From assembly GCA_963850425.1 (NCBI GenBank), contig CAWKLF010000001.1:744001-808000 (forward strand): a stretch of DNA of 64,000 nucleotides, written 5' to 3'. The stretch comes from Gp1-AA133 sp963850425 (GTDB lineage: Bacteria > Acidobacteriota > Terriglobia > Terriglobales > Acidobacteriaceae). The stretch's first letter is position 1, and every line of letters begins with the position of its first letter. The position numbers and the translations under genes were made by a program. Shown here piece after piece: positions 26,247 to 35,150 of this stretch. The notes beneath the pieces are model-generated. The model saw only the letters and a program-made list of their open reading frames with translations, did not search any database and was not told the DNA's origin.

Positions 26247-27287
26247 ATGTCGGGGCCCGATCCCGCGAACTTCGTGATGAGTGAGCCCCAAAATCCAACG
26301 CCGGCATCGCCTGAGAAACCGCTTGTAGAACCGGGGACGATCCCTTCGGCGGAAATGTTGGCGAATGCGCCCCGCAAGCGATTCGCGGGAGAGGTGTTGT
26401 TTTTTGCCGGGGAAGATTTGCGCCCGGAGTGGCGCGCGCTGGGATACTTCATTGCGGTTGCCCTGACTACATATTGGGTGATGTGGCTGGGCGTGTCGCT
26501 TTTCGCGGAGCCCGTTCGAGGTCCCGCCGTATTGTGGCGCGAGATGTATCAGGAGTTCGCAATGCTCGTCGGGGCGATGTTGCCCGCGATCGTGCTCGGC
26601 AAGTTCGAGGGCCGCAGCATCGGCGACTACGGGCTGCCGCCCCGGCAGGCATTCGGGAAACTGTTCTGGGTGGGCGCTGCGTGGGGGCTGGCGGCGATTA
26701 CAGTGCTGTTGCTCGTGCTGCGCGCAGTGCACGCGTTTTACTTCGGGCCAGTGGCGTTGCACGGAGTGCGTGCTTTCAGATTCGCTTTTTTTTGGGGTGT
26801 GTACTTCGTGCTGGTTGGGATCTTCGAAGAATTCCTGTTGCGTGGATATGCGCTGCACACCCTGTCGCGCGGATGGGGGTTCTGGCCGGCGGCTGTCGCG
26901 CTCTCGGTACTCTTTGGAGCGATTCACGTGCGCAACCCGGGCGAAACGTGGCTGGGACTATTAGCCGTGGTGGCGATCGGGCTTTTTTTCTGCCTGACGT
27001 TGTACCGCACCGGGAGTCTCTGGTTCGCGGTAGGATTTCATGCCTTCTGGGATTGGGGGCAGACGTTTCTCTATTCAGTGCCGGATAGCGGAACAATGGA
27101 GCCAGGGCACTTGATGCGACCTTCATTTCAGGGCCCGGATTGGCTGACCGGTGGCAGCGTGGGGCCAGAGGCTAGCGCGCTATGTTTCGTGTTGATTGCC
27201 GGTATAGGAGCGGTGTTTGCTCGCAGGTACCAAGACGAGAAGTTTATGCGTCACGGATCTCGTTCTGGGTTAGGTCCTTCCAGCTAG
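26247..27287 (+). CDS. CPBP-family intramembrane metalloprotease
   Basis: The 346-residue membrane protein ends in a CAAX-protease/bacteriocin-processing (Abi) domain. The three family motifs are present: FEEFLLRG (Glu194, Glu195, Arg199), GAIHVRNPG (His227) and GFHAFWDW (His265). The Glu and His residues form the intramembrane catalytic site of this glutamate-dependent protease family. The N-terminal 60 residues are cytoplasmic and Pro-rich. An alternative ATG at 26277 exists, and neither start has a well-placed ribosome binding site. Substrates are unknown. Confidence 0.85.
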   Translation: MSGPDPANFVMSEPQNPTPASPEKPLVEPGTIPSAEMLANAPRKRFAGEVLFFAGEDLRPEWRALGYFIAVALTTYWVMWLGVSLFAEPVRGPAVLWREMYQEFAMLVGAMLPAIVLGKFEGRSIGDYGLPPRQAFGKLFWVGAAWGLAAITVLLLVLRAVHAFYFGPVALHGVRAFRFAFFWGVYFVLVGIFEEFLLRGYALHTLSRGWGFWPAAVALSVLFGAIHVRNPGETWLGLLAVVAIGLFFCLTLYRTGSLWFAVGFHAFWDWGQTFLYSVPDSGTMEPGHLMRPSFQGPDWLTGGSVGPEASALCFVLIAGIGAVFARRYQDEKFMRHGSRSGLGPSS

Positions 27288-27375
27288 CAATCGCCCACTC
27301 CGCCGCAAGCCAGTCCCAATTGTTTTGCTTGCGAGGTCGTCCCTTGCCGGAAGCAACGATGATAAGGTTGCGAGC
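27244..27375 (-). pseudogene. possible 3' remnant of an unidentified gene
   Basis: A minus-strand frame starting after a stop at 27376-27378 reads ASGKGRPRKQNNWDWLAAEW and continues into IASWKDL before a TAA at 27244-27246. The composition (basic stretch, then Trp-rich amphipathic segment) looks like a real protein C-terminus, but there is no start codon. It overlaps the end of the CPBP gene by 44 bases. The adjoining frame upstream (FGLDRHGHCALGIEL) may be another piece. Confidence 0.25.
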
Positions 27376-27496
27376 TCAATCCCGAGCGCGCAGTGTCCAT
27401 GACGGTCGAGCCCGAATTCGAGGAGCGGGTTTAAGCAACTAGAACCAAAGCTCGTCCGATTTCCCAAGTCCCCGGTAGTGGGCATGACGCTGCGCG

Positions 27497-28978
27497 CTAC
27501 CAAGAGTAGTGCACCGTGTAGGTCACTACTGTCTCGCCATCGGGTTTCACGGTGATGGGGAACTCGATGGTTTGAGCATCTGTTTTGCGCGAGGCGGTCG
27601 ACTGCTCGGCCAGCTTCCAGTTGTTGCAACGGTAGAGATGCTCGACGACGCGGATGTTGGCGGATTCTTTTTTGTGGTTGCGGACGTGGATTTCGAAGGA
27701 CTCATCCATCCAGCGCTGGCTGGTTTCGACGTGGTAGTTGGTGCGCTTGCGCTCGCCAACGATGTCGAAGGCGTTGCCGGTGTAGAGGCGCAGGGTTTCG
27801 TCCTTGGGCGTGTGATCGATCGAGTTCTCGCCGATAAACTCGAGATGGCCATCGGTGTCGCGGCGGTAGAAGCGCAGGCGGCCCTTGGGTAGGGCTATAC
27901 CGAGGTGGTTCGCTTCCGAGTTCTTGAATTCCTGCATCACATAGACTTTTTGGTTCGACTGCGTGCCGTAGGTAGGATCCTGGCGGATCTGTTCAGGATT
28001 GTAGTAAGCGTACTGGGCGAGTTGAGCGCCGTCGTAGACGTAGAGGCGTTGCGAATGAATGCCAGTTGCGCTCACGAATTCCACTTGTTTGGTTTCCTGA
28101 TCGTGCAGAGTTGTTGCACGCTGCAACGTGTACAGGTGAAATTCATCGAACGATTTTTCCTGCACAACTGGAGCCGCAGCTCTTTCGGCCATGTCCATGG
28201 TGGCGGGGACCGCCTTGGCCATCCCAACCACTTCTATAAGCTTGTTCACATCCCCCGCCATCAGCTTGATCTGGGCGTTCTCGAAAGTCTTGCCGCTCTG
28301 GTTCTGCATGGTGATCCAACCGACCAGGTCGACGAGGTTGGTCTGGCTCGGTCCGTCGGCCACTACGAGGTTGTAGTCGGAATGCCAGTTCATGCCACCG
28401 CTCACGTAGGAAAGTTCGGCGTCGAACGAGCCGGGCTTGTCCGTTTCGAGCAGCCAGCTGAGCGTCGGCTTCAGAATGGAGTCGCCGCTTAGCGAGGGGA
28501 ACAGGGGCTGGCCGGGAAGTCCGAAGCGCAGCACGCCGTCGACCTCGATGATGGGCTGGCTGTAAGCCGGTTGCTGCTGGTAGCCGTTGGCGTAGCTGTA
28601 ACTGGGGATGTAGCCGCTGCGAATAACCTTCCCCTTGATGATCTGGCCGGGCTGAACCTGAAATTCGATAGTCTTGCCTTCATAGAACGAGAGCAGGAGT
28701 TCCTGCGAGACGGGATCGTTGCGGTAGTTCTGCTCGAGGATCTGGAGGGCGCGTCCGGCGGGGTCGCGCAGGATGACCGAGTCGGGTTCCACGTGCGCGG
28801 CGATGCCGGAGTATTGGATGTGGTTGGCGCCAGACTTCAGGTCGAGCGGAAGATGTTCACGCGCGACGAAGAAATTCTGGTTGTAGATGGTGAGGGCGGG
28901 CTGAGAATCTGTTGCTGGTAATTTGTCCTGAGCGATTGCTGAGATGCATAACGCCAGGGTGAGCAAAAATGTTTTCAC
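27497..28978 (-). CDS. exported DUF4139-domain protein
   Basis: The 493-residue protein starts at a GTG (28978) with GAGGA upstream, and has a short signal peptide (KTFLLTLALCISAIAQ). The N-terminal part (LTIYNQNFFVAREHLPLDLK) and the C-terminal beta-rich part with KPDGETVVTYTVHYSW match DUF4139 proteins. In acidobacteria and others these are exported proteins of unknown role, related to the mucoidy inhibitor A family. A Tyr/Gln-rich insertion (YSYANGYQQQPAYSQ) lies at about residues 127-141. It stands alone. Confidence 0.7.
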   Translation of the reverse strand: MKTFLLTLALCISAIAQDKLPATDSQPALTIYNQNFFVAREHLPLDLKSGANHIQYSGIAAHVEPDSVILRDPAGRALQILEQNYRNDPVSQELLLSFYEGKTIEFQVQPGQIIKGKVIRSGYIPSYSYANGYQQQPAYSQPIIEVDGVLRFGLPGQPLFPSLSGDSILKPTLSWLLETDKPGSFDAELSYVSGGMNWHSDYNLVVADGPSQTNLVDLVGWITMQNQSGKTFENAQIKLMAGDVNKLIEVVGMAKAVPATMDMAERAAAPVVQEKSFDEFHLYTLQRATTLHDQETKQVEFVSATGIHSQRLYVYDGAQLAQYAYYNPEQIRQDPTYGTQSNQKVYVMQEFKNSEANHLGIALPKGRLRFYRRDTDGHLEFIGENSIDHTPKDETLRLYTGNAFDIVGERKRTNYHVETSQRWMDESFEIHVRNHKKESANIRVVEHLYRCNNWKLAEQSTASRKTDAQTIEFPITVKPDGETVVTYTVHYSW

Positions 28979-29194
28979 GTTTGTGTTTCCTCGTTTCAGA
29001 GAGCGACGCGGATTGCATCGCGTCTAGTGGGAGAACGCGGGGTCGGAGGAAACTTGCGCGAGCGGCGGGCGGCGGCTGCGTGGGGCCAGCACGTTAGTAA
29101 CTCGAAAGTAACCGCGCTGCCAGCGACAAGTAACCGGCCTTCCTATCGCTGCTAGATCGAATTAGCAGAGGATTTATTCGAGTTCGGTGAGCCT

Positions 29195-30416
29195 TCAGCG
29201 GCGATCGAGATCGAGCCGGAGGACGCGGATGGGATTGAACTTTTGGCCAGGCGGAATCGAGTCGCCCGGGCCCATCTTGTGGAACTGCGTGTTCGCCATG
29301 AAATAGAAGTGGTTGCCTGCTATCGCACCCGTGGTAATGCCTTCAAACAGCGGATTATAGGACTCGAGAACCTGGACGGAGAGAATGGTGTCTCGGCTGG
29401 TGTTCAGGTGCAGGCGCAGAATTCGGCCGGTGTCGTGTACGCAGTTCTGAATGCCGATCAGATCGCCACTGTATTCGTAGAGGCCGTCAAAGCATCCGGC
29501 TGCGATTTGAGGTGAACTCTTCAGCAGCAGCGTCTCCTTCGTCTTCAGATCGATGCGCGTGATGGCGTACCAGCCGGCGACGAACAGGAAGCGACCATCG
29601 GGGGTAATCGGTGATGCCGTTGGGATCTGGCAATGAGTGAGGAGGAAGGAAGATTTCCGCAACCGAGTTTCCGGGAAGGATGCGGAGGAGCGAGCCGCTG
29701 TCGGTGGCGGTTGCGTACAGCGCGCCGTCGGGTGCGACGGCAAGGTCATTGACGAGGTCGGCTTCTTTCTCGCGCACAGGATATTTTGCGAGGAACTTGC
29801 CGTCAGAAAGGCGATAACGAAAAACTCCGCGCACCAGGCCGGAATGGGGACTCAGTTGTTCAGAAACGGCCCACAACTCGCCGCGAGGGTCATCCACGCG
29901 TAAACCAATGACGGCACCGAGGCCGTTGTCAGCAGGCCCCACGAAATCGCGAGCGTGGCCCGAGGCGTCGACTTCGATGATCTTGCGCTTCACGCTGCCG
30001 AGGTAGAAACGCTTCCGTTTCTCGCTCCAAGCGATGCCTTCCGCAAGCAGATCGGCTTCTGCAATCCTGAATGCGGGTCTTGCGTTCAGGACGGGAGCAT
30101 TTTCGTGACGAATCTCGCGCTTGAGGCGGAGAAATTCGAGATTGGCGGCTAGGCTCTGGAAACCGTCGCGCACTCGCGGGTCTACGCCCGCATGCTTGTC
30201 CGCCATCTCGCGCAGGGTGGCAAGCGCCTGCTCCGTGCGGCCCGCTTTCGCCAGCATCACTGCGGCCTGGTAGAGCACGCAGGGGTTGTCAGGATACTGC
30301 TGGCGGACGGTTTCGATCTCGGTGGCCAGTTTGGCCAGTTCGGGCGGGAGGTCGTTTAGGGAGATTTGAGCGTGAGTCGCGAACAGCAGGGCAATGGTGA
30401 GCAGGCCGCGGAGCAT
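29195..30416 (-). pseudogene. frameshifted exported SMP-30/NHL-like protein with N-terminal TPR
   Basis: Two overlapping frames together encode one protein of about 407 residues. The first part has a signal peptide (LRGLLTIALLFATHAQ), a TPR-like segment (LYQAAVMLAKAGRTEQALAT) and beta-propeller strands ending DPNGITDY. The second, in another frame, continues PDGRFLFVAGWYAITRIDLK to the end. The switch fits one extra G in the run of five at 29600-29604 (plus strand): removing one would give ITDYPDGRFLF. The family includes gluconolactonase-like and other propeller proteins. I start at 30416; an upstream ATG at 30449 is possible. Either a recent mutation or a sequencing error explains it. Confidence 0.65.
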
Positions 30417-30518
30417 GGGGGTTGGACGGAAGCGCTTGGGATGTGTCAACCGGCGGGATGCCGGTGGGCTGAACCTTAAACCGCAGAGGGCGGCGATGGG
30501 AGTGCACTTCCAAGGCGA

Positions 30519-31379
30519 CTAAGGCAATGCTTTGGCGATCGCGTCTGCCAAACGATCGCTCGCCTGCGGGTGGTCCGCAAGGAACAGAGCGGGTTCGATC
30601 AGTTCCAGTTCCATGAGGCGGAATGTGCCTTCGTCGACTACGCCGTCGACCCGCGCGTACAGTGTTGGCGCGACTGCCTGGATCGCGCGCGTGGCAGCCG
30701 AGAGGACATGCGCTGGAGGATCGCCCAGCTGCGCGGTGCCGCCAAAATCATTCTGCACGCGAAAGTCGCCTGGCCTGGGCTTCTTGAGGACAGCGTGGCT
30801 GAAGACGCCGGCGAAGAAGATGACAGACCATTCTCCTTCCCTGACGATGCCATCCATGAATTTCTGGAGCATGACGCCAGGGCCGCGGCGCAGATGGTCG
30901 AACAGAGTTTGCGCAGTGGCGACGTCGTTGGCGGTCACGAGTTGTGTGCGATAGGCAGTGGCGGAGATGCGGGGCTTGACGACCGCTTTCGCCCAGCCCA
31001 ACTCGTGGAGCTTGTCTTTTAGAACGAGGGCGTCGCTTCCCTCTGCCCAGAAAGTTGGGACGATGGCGACGCCTTTGGCTTCCAGCTCGCGCAAATACTT
31101 TTTGTTCGCGTTCCAGAGGATGAGTGGGGCGCGATTGAAGATGGGAATGTTCTGTGTTTCTAGGTCCGCGATCCAGCGCAGGAATTTTTCGGGGTGGAGA
31201 TGGTAGTCCCAGCAGGATCGGATTACGACGGCGGCGTTGGCGGACCAATTGTGCGCTGAGTCGTTCCAGACCGCGGGCTCGGCTTCGATGCCCCGCTCAG
31301 CCAGCGGGGCTAGCAGGAGGCGATCGTCGTCGGTGAGGTTGGAATATTTCGACGAGGTGGCCAGGGCGATGCGCGACAT
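30519..31379 (-). CDS. ATP-grasp family protein (RimK/glutathione synthetase-like fold)
   Basis: This 286-residue protein starts MSRIALATSSKYSNLTDDD and has an N-terminal alpha/beta domain (VVIRSCWDYHLHPEKFLRWI). ATP-grasp features follow: NANKKYLRELEAKGVAIVPTF, a Lys in AKAVVKPRISATAYRT, MLQKFMDGIVREGEWSVIFF, and the metal-binding end VDGVVDEGTFRLMELELIEP. Such enzymes join a carboxylate to an amine or thiol at the cost of ATP. The substrate is unknown, and no biosynthetic partner is next to it. Confidence 0.75.
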   Translation of the reverse strand: MSRIALATSSKYSNLTDDDRLLLAPLAERGIEAEPAVWNDSAHNWSANAAVVIRSCWDYHLHPEKFLRWIADLETQNIPIFNRAPLILWNANKKYLRELEAKGVAIVPTFWAEGSDALVLKDKLHELGWAKAVVKPRISATAYRTQLVTANDVATAQTLFDHLRRGPGVMLQKFMDGIVREGEWSVIFFAGVFSHAVLKKPRPGDFRVQNDFGGTAQLGDPPAHVLSAATRAIQAVAPTLYARVDGVVDEGTFRLMELELIEPALFLADHPQASDRLADAIAKALP

Positions 31380-31421
31380 GCCAAGTTTAGGGATTCTACC
31401 GGCGGACTTGCAGATTCGAAT

Positions 31422-31450
31422 AAAAAAACGAGCGGCATTTTCGCCGCCCG
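31422..31450 (-). terminator. intrinsic terminator of gyrB
   Basis: On the minus strand the hairpin GCGGC/GAAAAT/GCCGC, with flanking GC pairs, is followed by TCG and seven Ts. It lies about 50 bases beyond the gyrB stop. Confidence 0.75.
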
Positions 31451-31470
31451 TGAATCTGACTTTCGGGAAC

Positions 31471-31488
31471 GCGGGCGAGGGCGCCCGC
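31471..31488. repeat. AGGG-loop hairpin repeat
   Basis: GCGGGCG/AGGG/CGCCCGC, followed by GCTACA. A second copy with a different but paired stem (ACAGGCG/AGGG/CGCCTGT, followed by AACTACG) is at 46418-46435. Confidence 0.5.
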
Positions 31489-31500
31489 GCTACATGGTTC

Positions 31501-34152
31501 CTAGATGTCCAGGTTCTTTACGTCGAGCGCGTTTTCTTCGATGAATCTGCGGCGCGATTCGACGTCTTCCCCCATGAGCGTGGTGAAAATGGTCTCGGTT
31601 TCGGCGATGTCCTCGAGCTTGACCGACAACAGCGTGCGGCGCTCCGGGTCCATGGTGGTTTGCCAGAGCTGCTCGGCGGTCATTTCGCCCAGACCTTTGT
31701 AGCGGGTTTTTTCGTACCCGCGGGCGCCGGCTTCCTGCACGTATTTAAAGAGCTCGCGCAGGTTTCCCTTCTCGACGACCTCGGGCTCGGCTTTGCGCTT
31801 CGAAGTGGACTTGGCTGCCGCCTTCCTGTTGTCCGATTTCTCAGTCTTCGCAGTTTTCTCTTCGCCAGCTTCGCCCGCCTCTTCCACGGACTCCTCGGCT
31901 TCGTCGGCAGCCGCGGCTTCTTTTGCGATCGATTCCACCATAAACGGCGGTTCCATATAGGGCTCGATCTGCTTGAATTTTGCGAGCAGCTGGCGGTACT
32001 CGGGCGTTGAGATCAATTCCCAGTTGATCACTCGCTCGGTGCCCTGGTTGCTGACGAAGAATACTTCCCAGAGATTGTGCTCTTCGTCGAAGCGGCTGCC
32101 CACTTCCTTGAAGCCGCGCTCTTTCTGAATCTTCTTGAGTTCCTTCTCAAGCTTTTCGACTTTCTTGGACGGCGTATTTTTGTCGCCTTCGAAATCGACG
32201 CGCTTGGCGAGATCGAGTTTCGGGATGAGTTCGGTGACCTGTTCGGAGCGCAGCCGCTTGTCGACCTTGTCGAAAAAGCCGAGGTATTCCTTAAGCTGGG
32301 CCATGAAGCGGGAGAGGCTGCCGCCGTCGAGCTTGGCGGCGCCCTGGCCGTAGCGGATGATGATGCTGTCGGCCGCGCGCTTGAGCAGGATCTTGTCGAG
32401 CGCGTCGTCGTCTTTCACATACTGCAGGCTGCGCCCCTTCTTCAAACCGTACAAGGGCGGCTGCGCGATGAAAATGTGACCGCGCTTGATCAGTTCCTGC
32501 ATGTGGCGGAAAAAGAACGTCAGCAATAAGGTGCGGATGTGGCTGCCGTCCACGTCGGCATCGGTCATCAGGATGATCTTGCCGTAACGGACCTTGGTCG
32601 GATCGAAATCGTCCTTGGCGATGCCGGTGCCGAGCGCGGTGATCATGGCGCGAATTTCTTCGTGCGCCAGCATCTTGTCGTAACGCGCCTTCTCGACGTT
32701 GAGAATTTTTCCCTTGAGAGGCAGGATTGCCTGGAAGCGGCGATCGCGCCCCTGCTTGGCCGTACCACCGGCGGACTCGCCCTCGACCAGAAACAACTCA
32801 CAGCGTTCGGGCTGGCGCTCGGAGCAGTCGGCGAGTTTGCCGGGCAGGCCTCCGCCATCAAGCGCGCCTTTGCGGCGGGTCAGGTCGCGGGCTTTGCGGG
32901 CGGCTTCGCGCGCGCGGGCCGCATCGATTGCCTTGTTGATGATCTTGCGGGCGACAGTGGTGTTCTGTTCGAAGAACGCGCCCAGCTTTTCGTTGACGAA
33001 CGCCTGCACAATGCCGGCGATGTCGGAATTCAGCTTGCCCTTGGTTTGCCCTTCGAATTGCGGCTGCGGCAGCTTCACGCTGACCACCGCCACCAATCCT
33101 TCGCGAACGTCATCGCCAGTCAGGTTTTCTTTCACGTCTTTGAACAGGCCCATCTGCTGGCCGGCGTAGTTGATGGTGCGCGTCAGCGCGGTGCGGAAGC
33201 CGGAAAGGTGAGAGCCGCCATCGACCGTGTTGATGTTGTTCGCGAAGCTGAAGACGCTCTCAGAGTAGGCGTCGTTATATTGCAGGCCAATTTCCATCAC
33301 GACGCTGTCTTTCTCAGCTTCCATGTAGATGGGCTTGTCGTGAAGAACCTGCTTGCCGCGATTCAGATGCTTGATGAACTCGGAGATGCCGCCGTTGTAT
33401 TTGAAGTCGGCGTGTTTGTGCTCGCCCGTCTTCGCGTCGGTGGTGCGCTCGTCGGTAAGTGTGATGAGCAGGCCTTTGTTCAGGAAGGCGAGTTCGCGCA
33501 GGCGCTGGGCGAGCGTGTCGTAGTTGTATTCGGTGGCGGTGAAGATGCTTTTATCGGGCAGGAAGCGGACCTTCGTGCCGGTCTTGGCTTTTACTGCGCC
33601 CGTCTTCTTCAGCTTGCTGGTGGGCTCGCCTTTCGAATAGGTCTGCTCCCAGGTGAATCCGTCACGCCAGATCTCGAGATCCAGTTCTTCGCTCAGCGCG
33701 TTGACACAAGACACGCCCACACCGTGCAAACCGCCAGAAACCTTGTAGGACGAGGTGTCGAACTTTCCGCCGGCGTGAAGCTTGGTCATGACGACCTGCG
33801 CGGCGGGAACCTTTTCGCCATCGATATCCATGTTGTCAACTGGAATGCCGCGGCCGTTGTCGACGACGGTGATGGAGTTGTCGATGTGAATGGTGACTTC
33901 GATTTTGTCAGCGTGTCCGGCGAGCGCTTCGTCGACCGAGTTGTCGACGACTTCGTAGACCAGATGGTGCAATCCCATTTCGCCGGTCGAGCCGATGTAC
34001 ATCGCCGGCCGTTTGCGAACGGCCTCCATCCCGCCAAGAACCTTGATGGAATCGGCGGTGTAATCTCCGTTACCGTTGGCGGCCGGAGTCTTTTCATTTT
34101 TTGCTTTCGCGTCGGCGATCGCAGCGGGGTTCAGAGTCTCTTTAGTGGCCAT
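31501..34152 (-). CDS. gyrB: DNA gyrase subunit B
   Basis: The 883-residue ATPase subunit of gyrase. The GHKL ATPase domain has YEVVDNSVDEALAG and GGLHGVGVSCVNALS. The TOPRIM domain has LFLVEGESAGGTAKQGRDR and the metal-binding MTDADVDGSHIRTLLLTFFF. After it lies the large insert also found in E. coli-type GyrB, then an additional Ala/Glu/Lys-rich linker of about 60 residues (EEAGEAGEEKTAKTEKSDNR within it) before the C-terminal RYKGLGEMTAEQLW tail. The linker explains the length above the usual 800. An extended -10 element lies about 120 bases upstream and a terminator downstream, so gyrB is transcribed alone. Confidence 0.97.
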   Translation of the reverse strand: MATKETLNPAAIADAKAKNEKTPAANGNGDYTADSIKVLGGMEAVRKRPAMYIGSTGEMGLHHLVYEVVDNSVDEALAGHADKIEVTIHIDNSITVVDNGRGIPVDNMDIDGEKVPAAQVVMTKLHAGGKFDTSSYKVSGGLHGVGVSCVNALSEELDLEIWRDGFTWEQTYSKGEPTSKLKKTGAVKAKTGTKVRFLPDKSIFTATEYNYDTLAQRLRELAFLNKGLLITLTDERTTDAKTGEHKHADFKYNGGISEFIKHLNRGKQVLHDKPIYMEAEKDSVVMEIGLQYNDAYSESVFSFANNINTVDGGSHLSGFRTALTRTINYAGQQMGLFKDVKENLTGDDVREGLVAVVSVKLPQPQFEGQTKGKLNSDIAGIVQAFVNEKLGAFFEQNTTVARKIINKAIDAARAREAARKARDLTRRKGALDGGGLPGKLADCSERQPERCELFLVEGESAGGTAKQGRDRRFQAILPLKGKILNVEKARYDKMLAHEEIRAMITALGTGIAKDDFDPTKVRYGKIILMTDADVDGSHIRTLLLTFFFRHMQELIKRGHIFIAQPPLYGLKKGRSLQYVKDDDALDKILLKRAADSIIIRYGQGAAKLDGGSLSRFMAQLKEYLGFFDKVDKRLRSEQVTELIPKLDLAKRVDFEGDKNTPSKKVEKLEKELKKIQKERGFKEVGSRFDEEHNLWEVFFVSNQGTERVINWELISTPEYRQLLAKFKQIEPYMEPPFMVESIAKEAAAADEAEESVEEAGEAGEEKTAKTEKSDNRKAAAKSTSKRKAEPEVVEKGNLRELFKYVQEAGARGYEKTRYKGLGEMTAEQLWQTTMDPERRTLLSVKLEDIAETETIFTTLMGEDVESRRRFIEENALDVKNLDI

Positions 34153-34270
34153 TCAGCTCCGTGGAAATCGCTTGGTTCCTTGGCCCTGGCTGGTGGTACT
34201 TTTCGGGCGGCCCCGGGACGACTCAAATTATTGATATTTATTGGACTTAGGGGCGTCCCAAGCTCATGTC

Positions 34271-34279
34271 ATTCTAGCA
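34271..34279 (-). promoter_or_regulatory. gyrB promoter, extended -10 TGCTAGAAT
   Basis: On the minus strand TGC (34277-34279) precedes TAGAAT (34271-34276), about 119 bases before the gyrB ATG. It is identical to the motif before mnmG and before the gene at 14301. Confidence 0.45.
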
Positions 34280-34380
34280 TAGAAAGGTTCATTTTTCGAG
34301 CCCCGAACCGGGTCGGTAACTCATGATTTTGGTGGGGGTTAGGAGGGTGGAAACAGGCGCCTTGCAGCGGCGAGAGTTGA

Positions 34381-34986
34381 TCAGGGTTTCGGGAAAGGAA
34401 AAGAGAGCTTCTCGATCAGTTCGTCGAGTTCGTCGATGCTGCCAGCGATGAAGGTGAAAGAAACGACGTCGCCCTTGCGCAGCATCACCAGTGACGATTG
34501 ATGCATGGCTAGAGAGCCTACCGTTCGGGTGAAATCGCCGCGCACCAGGCTGGTTGTTCCGACGAGAAATTCGTAAGGGCCGCCGTCCGCCGTGAAGCCT
34601 TTGCTGGCGGTGAGTTCAGTGAGCGGGCCCATGTAGTCCGCGGCGGTTTTCAGGCCGGGATAGGAGTCGGCGCTTTCGGCCGTGATGACCACAGCGGAAT
34701 TCACCGTGTCGCCGGTGACCTGCGGCGGGCGCTCGAAGATGGCCAGCAGGAGACGGGACTTGGCGGGGTCGGCGGACTCGTCCTGCATGTCCTTGGTGCG
34801 GTCGACCCACGCGTAGGGGATTTTGTAGGCGAAGGTGAATTCGGGGTTGCGGTAGAGGGTTTCGGCGGTGGCGGTGGGGTTGCGGGTTGCATGTTGTGCC
34901 GAGGGCTTGTGCTTTGACGAGGAGGAGGTTTGGGCGGACATGGTCGAGGCTATGAGTACGGCGAGGATTAGGGGAATGCGGGGCAT
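34381..34986 (-). CDS. exported hypothetical protein
   Basis: This protein of about 201 residues has a signal peptide (MPRIPLILAVLIASTMSAQ) when started at the ATG at 34986; the upstream 14 codons look non-coding. The mature part starts with a Ser/Lys/His-rich stretch, then NPEFTFAYKIPYAWVDRTKD, which resembles the PsbP/LpqN-like fold seen in exported proteins of fatty-acid and stress-response context. It ends SIDELDELIEKLSFPFPK. Family membership is tentative and the function is unknown. Confidence 0.55.
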   Translation of the reverse strand: MPRIPLILAVLIASTMSAQTSSSSKHKPSAQHATRNPTATAETLYRNPEFTFAYKIPYAWVDRTKDMQDESADPAKSRLLLAIFERPPQVTGDTVNSAVVITAESADSYPGLKTAADYMGPLTELTASKGFTADGGPYEFLVGTTSLVRGDFTRTVGSLAMHQSSLVMLRKGDVVSFTFIAGSIDELDELIEKLSFPFPKP

Positions 34987-35058
34987 CTGTCTCGCTAATG
35001 GTACAGGAGGCGGGTCAGGGTATCTCATGTCCCTTTGGAATCGCGCGGAGTTGCTTGC

Positions 35059-35139
35059 GCCCCTGCCGGGGCTGGTTGCTTTGAGACAGCTATCCCAGCC
35101 CTTACCGGGCTGGGCTAATAAATTTCGCCGCTCCGCGGC
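35059..35139 (+). repeat. three-hairpin intergenic element, copy C
   Basis: H0 GCCCC/TGCC/GGGGC (35059-35072), 21 bases, H1 CCCAGCCC/TTACC/GGGCTGGG (35094-35114), CTAATA, and 12 bases after H1 comes H2 GCCGC/TCC/GCGGC (35127-35139). A 12-bp tandem array begins 11 bases later. Confidence 0.75.
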
Positions 35140-35150
35140 TGACGGGAATG

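Noticed and set aside
32539..34326. 595-codon plus-strand gene
   Set aside because: It lies antisense to gyrB over its full length; long antisense frames are expected from GC-rich codon usage.
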